NCBI GenBank assembly: GCA_910578495.1
Contig: CAJTRE010000009.1
Span: forward strand, 1-22,479
Length of the DNA: 22,479 bases
Direction of reading: 5' to 3'
Source of the DNA: an uncultured Dorea sp.
GTDB lineage: Bacteria; Bacillota; Clostridia; Lachnospirales; Lachnospiraceae
Shown here one piece after another: positions 15,488-22,375 of the stretch. Position 1 is the first letter of the stretch. The number at the start of each line of letters is the position of its first letter. The notes under the pieces were generated by a model. That model made no database searches, was not told where the DNA came from, and was given only the letters and a program-made list of their open reading frames with translations. A program made the translations under genes and the position numbers.

Positions 15488-15547
15488 AGTAGAATGAGAG
15501 AACCAGAATCTTCACATAAATGCAAATTCTGTTTCTCTCATTCTACT
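15488..15547. repeat. Long inverted repeat: 22-bp stem, 16-nt loop
   Basis: Arms 15488-15509 and 15526-15547 are complementary over 22 positions with a single mismatch, around a 16-nt AT-rich loop. It lies between the riboswitch terminator and the tandem repeats in the transcribed metK leader. It lacks a U tract on either strand, so it is not a standard terminator; the tail end of a small non-autonomous element is one possibility. Confidence 0.85.
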
Positions 15548-15569
15548 GCTCTGCTCATTGCTTTCACGT

Positions 15570-15598
15570 AAAATAACAGCCCACACAAGCGGACTGTT
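15570..15598 (-). terminator. Riboswitch expression-platform terminator
   Basis: On the minus strand AACAGUCCGC and GUGGGCUGUU form a 10-bp stem (two G-U pairs) around UUGU, followed by AUUUUAC. It begins about 22 nt after the riboswitch P1 helix, the right place for SAM-dependent termination. The matching anti-terminator was not worked out. Confidence 0.7.
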
Positions 15599-15620
15599 TT
15601 ATATCTTTTATAAACCAATC

Positions 15621-15719
15621 CCCTTATTGTTCGATTACTCGCTCAGGCTGGCACCTTCCCATCAAGGGGGTTGCCGCAGCTTCACAGATCCTTTGTATCT
15701 CCACTGCTCTGAATAAGAG
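15621..15719 (-). promoter_or_regulatory. SAM-I (S-box) riboswitch
   Basis: On the minus strand the leader shows the S-box core in order. The P1 strand CUUAUU is followed by CAGAGCAGUGGAG, then UGUGAAGCUGCGGCAACC (kink-turn and ligand core, like the consensus GAUGAAACCCGGCAACC). Next comes GGAAGGUGCCAGCCUGAGC, then the closing P1 strand AAUAAG. It binds SAM and stops transcription when SAM is plentiful, fitting feedback control of metK. Confidence 0.88.
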
Positions 15720-15751
15720 AAAGTTTACTTTATTTACTTTTTACACATAAA

Positions 15752-15780
15752 AGTCTACACGTTTATTTTTAAAATGTCAA
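15752..15780 (-). promoter_or_regulatory. metK promoter
   Basis: On the minus strand TTGACA (15775-15780) and TAGACT (15752-15757) are 17 nt apart. The predicted start lies about 25 nt before the SAM-I riboswitch, so the full switch would be in the transcript. The metK leader would be about 505 nt. Confidence 0.75.
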
Positions 15781-15800
15781 TATTAAATTTCAGTTATTTT

Positions 15801-15832
15801 GTAACTATTCAGCCATGCGCTGATATAGTTAC
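15801..15832. repeat. Palindrome at the end of the MFS gene
   Basis: GTAACTATTCAGC (15801-15813) and GCTGATATAGTTAC (15819-15832) form an imperfect inverted repeat around CATGC; the MFS stop codon lies inside the right arm. On the minus strand it is followed by AAAATAACTG and not by a U tract, so it is a poor terminator for the MFS gene. Its left arm shares 15 nt with the end of dusB. Confidence 0.7.
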
Positions 15833-17001
15833 TTATTTTTCAACAACCCCGTCCCCAGAAGACCGATTACACAGGAAACGCCGGCAATAATAAATGACAT
15901 CCTCTGTCCTGCCATCTCTAATAGAAATGGGCACAACACCGACACAATTCCGTAGCCAATCATCACCGCCCCGAAATTCATACTCTGATATTTCATACCA
16001 AAGTATTTTGACACCAGCACCGGAAATACGCTGACCACCCCTCCGTACACCAGACATACCAGCGAAATAAACAAAATAAACGCTCTGTTCCTCGCCACGG
16101 TAAGTCCAAATACAGAAATGGAAGCTGTGATATAAAGAAGCCGTATCATACTGCGGCAGCCTGTTCTATCGGAAATCCACGGTATGACAAATCTCCCTGC
16201 AATATTGGCAAAGGAAGCAATCACGACTCCGATGAGCGCCTGTTCATTGGTAAGCCCTCTTTCCATACCAAGAGATTTCATCAATGGATTCACAAGAACA
16301 TATGCCGGAACCGCCAATGCCATCATAATGCAGATAATATAAAAGACCTTTGTCCGCATCATTTCCCGGGTAGTATACTGCTTCTGTGCGAAGCTTTCTT
16401 CTCTTACTGCCACTCCTGCTCCCTGCACTGTAATTTCCTCCGGCGCTTCCTCAATAAAGAATGCTCCCAAACATAACACTGCATAAATAATCGTTACCAT
16501 CATCATAGAAAACCGATAGCCCGCGGATGCCAATACATAATCGCAAATCGGGTTCATAATAACTCCGGAGACGCCCACTATGCCCATGGTAATTCCCGTA
16601 ACCAACCCCCGCTTGTCTGGAAACCATGCCTGAGGCACAGCCACAAGGAGACTGTATGCACAACCGGAACCAAGTCCGCCGATTGCCCCGTACCCGAGAG
16701 ACACTACCCACGGCATGTCATAAGGCGCAGCCGCAGCCAACAAGAATCCCGCACACATCACGTAACTACCGAACAGAATCGTCTTTTTTGCTCCTATCTT
16801 ATGCTGCAAATAGCCACCAATCATATTACCCACGGCAAAAATGCCGATGATTACCGTAAAGGGCTGACTGGAGCCTGCAACAGATACGCCAAATTCCTGC
16901 CTCATATACGGCTGAAACACCGTCCATATGTAAGGGTTGCCATGTACAAAATTAACTGCGGCTGCAATTGCCAAAATAATATACCTGTTTTTTATCTTCA
17001 T
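15829..17001 (-). CDS. MFS transporter, oxalate/formate antiporter (OFA) type
   Basis: A 390-residue integral membrane protein with about 12 hydrophobic segments in two halves separated by a charged loop near residues 190-220 (EEAPEEITVQ...EESFAQKQYTTREMM). The OFA features are YIWTVFQPYMRQEFG near the N terminus, the glycine-rich GYGAIGGLGSGCAYSL, WFPDKRGLVTGITMG at the end of TM5, and KYFGMKYQSMNFG in the second half. The substrate is a small organic acid by family analogy but cannot be fixed from sequence. The ATG at 17001 has AGGTG 9 nt upstream; the longer frame to 17052 overlaps that site. It lies 52 nt downstream of murA and probably shares its promoter. Confidence 0.9.
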   Translation of the reverse strand: MKIKNRYIILAIAAAVNFVHGNPYIWTVFQPYMRQEFGVSVAGSSQPFTVIIGIFAVGNMIGGYLQHKIGAKKTILFGSYVMCAGFLLAAAAPYDMPWVVSLGYGAIGGLGSGCAYSLLVAVPQAWFPDKRGLVTGITMGIVGVSGVIMNPICDYVLASAGYRFSMMMVTIIYAVLCLGAFFIEEAPEEITVQGAGVAVREESFAQKQYTTREMMRTKVFYIICIMMALAVPAYVLVNPLMKSLGMERGLTNEQALIGVVIASFANIAGRFVIPWISDRTGCRSMIRLLYITASISVFGLTVARNRAFILFISLVCLVYGGVVSVFPVLVSKYFGMKYQSMNFGAVMIGYGIVSVLCPFLLEMAGQRMSFIIAGVSCVIGLLGTGLLKNK

Positions 17002-17053
17002 TGCACACATCACCTGCAAAGAAAGGACGAAGAATTCTCTCCGCCCTCTCATA

Positions 17054-18346
17054 TTAACCTACTTTTAATTTGAATTTCTGAATTTCTTTCTCCGTCTCCA
17101 CCAATTCGATCAAACCACCGATACTGCGGAGTTTTTCCTCAAATCTCTCATACCCTCTCTGGATATAGACAATATCATCCACAATCGTAATTCCGTCGGT
17201 AGCGAGTCCTGCGATACAAAGCGCAGCTCCTGCCCGAAGATCCGGAGCGCTGACTCTTGCACCGGAAAATGCTTTTACACCTTCAATCGTTGCAGAGTTT
17301 CCTTCAACCTTTACATTTGCTCCCATTCTCGCAAGCTCATCCAAGTATTTAAAACGATTTTCAAAAATACTCTCCGTAATGATACTTGTCCCCTTACTAA
17401 GAGCCAAAGTCACGCCAATCTGAGGCTGCATATCGGTTGGAAACCCCGGGTATGGAAGTGTCTTTACCTGCGTACTCACAAGATCCCCTTTAGAAACCAC
17501 ACGAACAGCGTCATCAAACTCTTCCACTTCACATCCCATCTCTACCAGCTTAGCAACGGTTGCTTCCAAATGTTTTGGAATAACATTTAATACAGTCACG
17601 TCACCTTTAGTAGCTGCTGCCGCAAACATAAACGTTCCCGCCTCAATTTGATCCGGAATTACAGAATACTCTGTTCCATGAAGTTTGTGCACTCCACGAA
17701 TCTTGATAACATCTGTTCCTGCCCCGCGAATATTGGCTCCCATACTGTTCAAGAAATTCGCAACATCTACAACATGAGGCTCCTTCGCCACATTTTCCAT
17801 AATAGTCATTCCATCCGCCATCGCCGCGGCCATCATGACATTAATCGTTGCACCAACGCTCACCACATCAAAATAAATATGTTTTCCCATAAGGCGCTCT
17901 GTCTCTGCAATAATTTTTCCATACTCAATATCAACATCCGCACCTAATGCACGAAAACCTTTTAAATGCTGATCAATCGGTCTGCTTCCGATATTACATC
18001 CACCGGGAAGCGCCACCTCTGCATGTTTATATTTCCCAAGCAATGCTCCCAATAAATAATAAGAAGCTCTGATCTTCTTAATATAGTCATATTCAATACT
18101 AAAGTCAGAAACACCTTTACCGTTAATCTTTACGGTATGACGATCAATACGATTCACTGAAGCTCCGATGCCTGAGATTGCATCCAATAAAACATTGATA
18201 TCATTTACATCCGGAAGATTTTCAATCTTTACCGTTTCATCTGTCATAATTGCCGCTGCCAGAATTGCAAGCGCCGCATTTTTAGCGCCCCCAATCTCAA
18301 CCTCTCCAACCAGCGGCTGGCCTCCTTTAATAATATATTGCTCCAT
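17054..18346 (-). CDS. murA: UDP-N-acetylglucosamine 1-carboxyvinyltransferase (MurZ/MurAB-like)
   Basis: First committed step of peptidoglycan synthesis: transfers enolpyruvate from PEP to UDP-GlcNAc. The 430-residue protein has the EPSP-synthase fold, GGAKNAAL (substrate Lys/Asn, residues 19-26), KKIRASYYLLGALLG, LPGGCNIGSRPIDQH with the reactive Cys117, DVVSVGATINVMMAAAMADG and IPDQIEAGTFM. The Cys is intact, so the fosfomycin target is present. The pattern is closer to the second Firmicute paralogue (MurZ/MurAB) than MurAA, judged from memory. The ATG at 18346 has GAGGT about 7 nt upstream; a GTG two codons earlier overlaps it. It is transcribed from the promoter at 18414-18441. Confidence 0.95.
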   Translation of the reverse strand: MEQYIIKGGQPLVGEVEIGGAKNAALAILAAAIMTDETVKIENLPDVNDINVLLDAISGIGASVNRIDRHTVKINGKGVSDFSIEYDYIKKIRASYYLLGALLGKYKHAEVALPGGCNIGSRPIDQHLKGFRALGADVDIEYGKIIAETERLMGKHIYFDVVSVGATINVMMAAAMADGMTIMENVAKEPHVVDVANFLNSMGANIRGAGTDVIKIRGVHKLHGTEYSVIPDQIEAGTFMFAAAATKGDVTVLNVIPKHLEATVAKLVEMGCEVEEFDDAVRVVSKGDLVSTQVKTLPYPGFPTDMQPQIGVTLALSKGTSIITESIFENRFKYLDELARMGANVKVEGNSATIEGVKAFSGARVSAPDLRAGAALCIAGLATDGITIVDDIVYIQRGYERFEEKLRSIGGLIELVETEKEIQKFKLKVG

Positions 18347-18413
18347 TATCACACCTCATAATTTATTTATATCTTCATTCAACAAAATATCTTTTTAAAC
18401 TATACCCTTCGCT

Positions 18414-18441
18414 ATTATACCACATAATTTTTATTTGTAAA
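18414..18441 (-). promoter_or_regulatory. murA promoter
   Basis: On the minus strand TTTACA (18436-18441), a 16-nt spacer, and an extended -10 TGGTATAAT (hexamer 18414-18419). The leader before murA is about 60 nt. Confidence 0.75.
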
Positions 18442-18674
18442 ATATTTTTTACAATTGTGTAACTAATCCGTAATATTTTTCTTAATATTTTGTTTTATTA
18501 CTTCCAACACATGCTCAACGGTCTCCCCTAGATTATATCCGTCTTTGTATATCATAATAGCAACGCTATTCTAACATATCTTTTGCAATCCGTCTACTTT
18601 TGTATGATATAATTTCCTGTAATAATAAAATCTATACTTAAAAAATCATATTTTTTTCAAATAAAATGTAAATC
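18442..18674. other. AT-rich intergenic stretch
   Basis: About 230 nt with no convincing long gene. On the minus strand a 30-codon frame (18463-18555, MIYKDGYNLGETVEHVLEV then QNIKKNITD) reads like protein but has no ribosome binding site and follows an in-frame stop. On the plus strand TGATATAAT at 18605-18613 is a possible promoter reading towards the hairpin at 18675-18713. The stretch is otherwise A/T runs. Confidence 0.5.
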
Positions 18675-18717
18675 AGAGGACTATTGCAGCAATATTTCTC
18701 TGCACAGCCCTCTTTTT
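18675..18717. terminator. Bidirectional-looking terminator after the 118-residue gene
   Basis: Arms 18675-18689 and 18700-18713 (AGAGGACTATTGCAG with CTGCACAGCCCTCT) form an imperfect hairpin. On the minus strand, after the 118-residue gene, it is followed by GATTTACATTTTATTT. On the plus strand it is followed by TTTTT (18713-18717), which is the better U tract. Confidence 0.6.
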
Positions 18718-18723
18718 CTGATA

Positions 18724-19080
18724 TCAGTAAAATCTCTTCTTTCTTCCTCGGTATTCTCTCCTCCTCTGACAGAGTTCCTGACAGACCATCACCTGAATAA
18801 GCTCCTCCAACCACTTCCCCGGGTGATCCTCCGCCTCCTTTGCCCTATCGTAGACTCTCCTGCACATCATACGCATCTGCAACTGATCCGGATATTCATC
18901 ATAGATCATACTTACATCATATTCCAGGCGGTCACACTCTTCCTCCACATATGGCAGTATTCTCCTTGCTGTACCAGGATAAATACTTTTCATGTAGTCG
19001 TAATCGCGGCGGTCCATCCTCTCATCATCAAAAAGTACCGGCATCTGATATGTCATATAAAACGGGTATTTATTGCTCAT
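18724..19080 (-). CDS. Small conserved hypothetical protein
   Basis: A 118-residue soluble protein, rich in Tyr, Asp, Glu and Arg, with no signal peptide or membrane segment. It opens MSNKYPFYMTYQMPVLFDDE and contains DYDYMKSIYPGTARRILPYV, EEECDRLEYDVSMIYDEYPD and MRMMCRRVYDRAKE. It ends in a strongly basic tail (QRRREYRGRKKRFY). Similar proteins are, from memory, found in Lachnospiraceae without a known role. The ATG at 19080 is chosen for the AAGGAG site 9 nt upstream. It lies 72 nt downstream of the FapA gene with no terminator between, so the two are probably co-transcribed. Confidence 0.85.
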   Translation of the reverse strand: MSNKYPFYMTYQMPVLFDDERMDRRDYDYMKSIYPGTARRILPYVEEECDRLEYDVSMIYDEYPDQLQMRMMCRRVYDRAKEAEDHPGKWLEELIQVMVCQELCQRRREYRGRKKRFY

Positions 19081-19152
19081 AGGTATGCGCTCCTTGAGAT
19101 AAGTATCTACCATTAATATATGACAGAAAATGTAAAAGGTTCTCTCTTCCTA

Positions 19153-21036
19153 TTAGTGAAGCACAATTTCATTTTCCTCAACATGAATATTGGCATTCCC
19201 AACCTCATCCTGAACGATATAAGTATAATCCCGAATGCGGATCTGTGTAAGCGGATATACAGTGTCTGCAATAATCCTTCCTTTGACACTGCCCTCCTCC
19301 CTCTGGATAATCTCCTCTAACTCTTTCTGAGATTTTTCATGTTGTTCAAGGAGGATCGTTCTTTGCTGCACGAGCTCCTCCATTTTCCGCCGCCTTTCTG
19401 CATTATTTCCTGATACTCCGGCCAGGTACTTAATCGTGCGGTCCATTTCCTCCAGATCTTTACCTGCTTTTTCAATTGCCTTCTGAAGATCTTCCTTCCT
19501 CTTCTGAATATTAGGCGTTTCTCCCACAACCAGCTCTGTGGGGCGTTCTGCCCGGCAGCCTATGGTAGTGGCCTCAATCTTCTGGCCCGCAACATGCTTT
19601 CCACCGATAATTGTCCCTCTTCCGCTCCTTACTATTATCTTTTCGTCACAATAGATGTTAGAACCAATAATATTATTTGCATGGACTTCCTTTCCTGCAT
19701 AAATGGTACAGCTCTCTATATATGCTGCCTTCACGCTCCCACCGGCTTTGATCACAGCTCTCTCGTCACCGGCAATCCCATTTCGTATAATAACATCTCC
19801 TTCTGCCTCTATAGCAGCTACCTCCACGAGCCCCTCAACAATCACCGTTCCTGAAGATTTAACAGTGAAACCATCCCTTACGTCTCCAGTAATTCTGACA
19901 TCTCCGTAGAAATCGATATTTCCCACATCATAATTCACGTCTCCTGAAACATCAAGCCGTTGTTCTACATTGAACCTTCCTGCCTGGTATTTGAGCTGTC
20001 CGTCCATCGTTGCAATAAGCTGCTGCTTATCTTCGCTGATCTTTGTATTGCGCCCTGTCTGGAGTTTTGCTTCTTTTCCGGCTTTTGCCGGTATCACATC
20101 CCCCTGCACATTTACACCGTCTGAGCCCGGTGTCGGGGCAACAAGCTCACACAGCACTTCTCCTTCCCGCACCCCCTGAATAGAATTTTGGGCATGATAA
20201 TCCATCTTACCATGATCATCCACAGCAAAGCTCTTCTCTCTCTCCTTCGCAAAGTTCTCTATCACATATCCGTCTGTTCCCGGAATCATCGGTGTACCAA
20301 GGGCAATCAGAACCAATCTGAAATACGGCTGTTCTTCTATAATATTCTCCAGCGCCTTCTCATCAACGCCTTTACGGACCGAAGCCTCCTCCAGCGCTTG
20401 ATTTAGCTGATTCCTTGAAAGTTCTTTCCCTTCTCCGTAAGGCGGAAGGATAAACGCCCATGCCGCCATGCGGTTCCTGGTCACATAAACGATAACCTCC
20501 GCATCAATACTCCGGCTCTCCTCTTCTTCCTCTTCTGTGTCGTCCTTCTTCTTCTCCTTTTTTGAAAACAGCGGATGTTTTTTCACCTTTGCCTGAAGAC
20601 TGTCAAGAATCCTCTTCCTCTCTGCCTCAAGCTCCTGATCCGTTAATGGCATTCCCTCTTCAGATACCTCCAGAAAAACCTCCAGAGATTCCGGATACTG
20701 CCTTTCCTGATTTCCGGTCATTTGTGGCGTCTCTTTAACGGCCTCCTCAATTTCTTTCCTCTCCTCTTGGCCCTCAGATGCTTCTTTCTCTTCCTGCGCC
20801 TCTTTACTTTCTTCCTGACGATCTACTGCTTCTTTCCACTCATGCCAGAGCGAATAGATCAGACTGCCTCCTGACACCTCAATTGCGTTCTGAATTATTT
20901 CGGCTGCCGCCTCCTCCTGGGAAACCTGTTCTGCTTCAACTGGCTGTTTCTGTTCATCCTCTTCTGCTGTTACTGGAGCGCTTTTCTTGAATAAGCTAAA
21001 TAAGCGGAAGGGGTTGTTTTTCTCCTTTTTACTCAT
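19153..21036 (-). CDS. FapA family (DUF342) protein with long acidic N-terminal extension
   Basis: A 627-residue cytoplasmic protein. Residues about 20-205 are an extremely Glu-rich, low-complexity, probably disordered or coiled segment. The DUF342/FapA region follows (about 210-560). It contains a right-handed beta-helix made of repeated G-D-V/V-x-G units (VSGDVNYDVGNIDFYGDVRI, VIVEGLVEVAAIEAEGDVII, IKAGGSVKAAYIES). A coiled coil (about 515-585) and a short C-terminal beta domain close the protein. FapA proteins have been linked to polymer-like assemblies and to signalling or cell-surface functions in other bacteria, but no enzyme activity is established. GGAGG lies 9-10 nt before the ATG. 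It is the first gene behind its own promoter. Confidence 0.9.
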   Translation of the reverse strand: MSKKEKNNPFRLFSLFKKSAPVTAEEDEQKQPVEAEQVSQEEAAAEIIQNAIEVSGGSLIYSLWHEWKEAVDRQEESKEAQEEKEASEGQEERKEIEEAVKETPQMTGNQERQYPESLEVFLEVSEEGMPLTDQELEAERKRILDSLQAKVKKHPLFSKKEKKKDDTEEEEEESRSIDAEVIVYVTRNRMAAWAFILPPYGEGKELSRNQLNQALEEASVRKGVDEKALENIIEEQPYFRLVLIALGTPMIPGTDGYVIENFAKEREKSFAVDDHGKMDYHAQNSIQGVREGEVLCELVAPTPGSDGVNVQGDVIPAKAGKEAKLQTGRNTKISEDKQQLIATMDGQLKYQAGRFNVEQRLDVSGDVNYDVGNIDFYGDVRITGDVRDGFTVKSSGTVIVEGLVEVAAIEAEGDVIIRNGIAGDERAVIKAGGSVKAAYIESCTIYAGKEVHANNIIGSNIYCDEKIIVRSGRGTIIGGKHVAGQKIEATTIGCRAERPTELVVGETPNIQKRKEDLQKAIEKAGKDLEEMDRTIKYLAGVSGNNAERRRKMEELVQQRTILLEQHEKSQKELEEIIQREEGSVKGRIIADTVYPLTQIRIRDYTYIVQDEVGNANIHVEENEIVLH

Positions 21037-21086
21037 TTTCTGTCATCCTCCATTACTTTCTATTATTTACAGCATTTATTATTTTC

Positions 21087-21115
21087 ATCATATCATAATC
21101 AAATCACTTCTACAA
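21087..21115 (-). promoter_or_regulatory. Promoter of the FapA gene
   Basis: On the minus strand TTGTAG (21110-21115), a 17-nt spacer, and TATGAT (21087-21092) preceded by TGA, giving an extended -10. The FapA ATG is about 50 nt downstream. Confidence 0.65.
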
Positions 21116-21132
21116 GTTTTCTGAATTCTTTT

Positions 21133-21609
21133 TTACTGAAACTTTTCGGCATGTGCTTTTCGACAAACCATTGGTTTTATAACCTCATCCGAGTCATTGA
21201 TTTCTTTGGATACAGAGTAATTCAATTCCACCTCATTCTGCGGAATTTTATCATCTTCTGAAATAATTCCTACCGTATAATTTCCTGCTTTACTAATGAT
21301 AGTACTATAATTACTGACCGGTTTATGACTATTTAATCCCTTCTTTTCTTCAAAAATAATTTCTGTTTCCGTATCAGTATTATATAGATACACTTCAAAA
21401 GGAATATCATAGTATTCTTCACTTATTTTTATTACAAAATTTATAGCATCCCCTTTGGCAAGTTCTATAGCATTTAATACATACGGTGATATATCATTAT
21501 TTTCCTCTTCCTTCTTTATTTCCGGAGTCAATTTTTTATCAGCATTGCGATTTTTACAACCTGTCACTAAAAATGCAAGACACAAAATAAATGTAATAAA
21601 TTTTTTCAT
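21133..21609 (-). CDS. Putative lipoprotein, orphan
   Basis: A 158-residue protein with a typical lipoprotein signal: basic MKK, hydrophobic FITFILCLAFL, then the lipobox VTGC with the lipidation Cys at residue 18. The mature part begins with a Lys/Glu/Asn-rich linker and then appears mostly beta-strand (INFVIKISEEYYDIPFEVYL, STIISKAGNYTVGIISEDDK), possibly a small Ig-like or beta-sandwich domain. It is clearly more AT-rich and Asn/Ile/Lys-rich than its neighbours, which suggests recent acquisition or fast evolution. AGGAG lies 7 nt before the ATG. It starts only 32 nt after the terminator of the ATPase gene and no convincing promoter is seen. No family recognised. Confidence 0.8.
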   Translation of the reverse strand: MKKFITFILCLAFLVTGCKNRNADKKLTPEIKKEEENNDISPYVLNAIELAKGDAINFVIKISEEYYDIPFEVYLYNTDTETEIIFEEKKGLNSHKPVSNYSTIISKAGNYTVGIISEDDKIPQNEVELNYSVSKEINDSDEVIKPMVCRKAHAEKFQ

Positions 21610-21641
21610 TTTGATTCTCCTTTTTCAAATATATTTAACAA

Positions 21642-21674
21642 AAGAACTTTACACCTCCTCGGTGCAAAGTTCTT
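21642..21674 (-). terminator. Strong terminator after the V-type ATPase gene
   Basis: A 14-bp stem with one mismatch (AAGAACTTT-CACC / GGTG-AAAGTTCTT) around a 5-nt TCCTC loop. On the minus strand it is followed by TTTTGTTAAA; on the plus strand by TTTT, so it can act in both directions. Confidence 0.85.
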
Positions 21675-21696
21675 TTTTAAGTTCCATTTTCTTTTC

Positions 21697-22356
21697 TCAA
21701 GCTCTTTCGCTATATTTGTGTGCTTCCTCAAGCATCATATCTTTTACTTTCATAAGCCTGATCTGAGAACTTCTCTCGTTCTCATCCAGCTTCATAGTAA
21801 TATACTTAATCGTTGCCTGAGCCTCCGGAATCGTCACATGTTCCAGCGCATTTACGCGGCGTCTTGTCTTCTCAATCTCAGCCGCCATAAGCTGACACGC
21901 TTTCTCTGTCTCCGCAAGTTTCAACATATCCGGCAGAATATCTGCCAGAGATTTTACAGCATCATCCAGATCACTGGATGTAAATGCAAAACCATAGGAA
22001 TAAATATCATTGGCATCGGCAGTTCTTGTCTTTGTCTCAAAGACAGGAATATCAACACTCATTACGTTCTTCTGTCCCACCTCAAGATTTACTTCTTGTT
22101 TTGGCGCCATCAATGCCGTATTGAGCGTCGCCTCATCCATACCGGCTTTTGCTATGACAAAATTCTTATTTGCAGAGAGGATTCCGGCTTCTACTTTCTG
22201 GCGAAGCGCCATATTCTCCTTTACCAGTTCCAAGAACTGACGCATAAGCTCATCACGTTTGTCCTTTAAAAGTTTATGTCCACGACGGGCAGTGACCAGC
22301 TTTTTCTTCGTCTTCGTAAGTTCCATACGGGTAGGAGTAATTTGTTTTTTAGCCAT
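21697..22356 (-). CDS. ntpD: V-type ATP synthase subunit D
   Basis: Central rotor shaft subunit of a V/A-type ATPase, coupling the A3B3 head to the membrane ring (ion pumping or ATP synthesis; H+ or Na+ cannot be told from this subunit). The 219-residue protein is a long coiled coil: N-terminal QITPTRMELTKTKKKLVTARRGHKLLKDKRDEL (quoted in two parts in the family signature TRMEL...LLKDKRDEL), a middle domain (about 80-130), and a C-terminal helix with EIEKTRRRVNALEHVTIPE, the most conserved segment. GGAGG lies 7 nt before the ATG. It is the last gene of its unit, ended by a strong terminator; subunit B would be expected just upstream, outside the window. Confidence 0.96.
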   Translation of the reverse strand: MAKKQITPTRMELTKTKKKLVTARRGHKLLKDKRDELMRQFLELVKENMALRQKVEAGILSANKNFVIAKAGMDEATLNTALMAPKQEVNLEVGQKNVMSVDIPVFETKTRTADANDIYSYGFAFTSSDLDDAVKSLADILPDMLKLAETEKACQLMAAEIEKTRRRVNALEHVTIPEAQATIKYITMKLDENERSSQIRLMKVKDMMLEEAHKYSERA

Positions 22357-22375
22357 TTTTACCCTCCTTCATATT

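Larger units (their letters stand above)
15281..15547. repeat. Composite repeat element in the metK leader
   Basis: The DNA between the riboswitch terminator and metK is almost wholly repetitive. The 11-mer TCTCTCATTCT occurs at 15281-15291 and 15534-15544, with its reverse complement at 15491-15501. Inside are 46-bp tandem repeats (15302-15465), a GGGC-GAAA-GCCC hairpin (15473-15484 on the minus strand) and a 22-bp-stem hairpin (15488-15547). No convincing coding frame is present. The outer 11-mers could mark the limits of an inserted or duplicated element. Confidence 0.75.

Noticed and set aside
15801..15832. Terminator for the MFS gene
   Set aside because: On the minus strand the palindrome is followed by A-rich DNA and not a U tract; the T-rich side faces the plus strand, where no gene ends.
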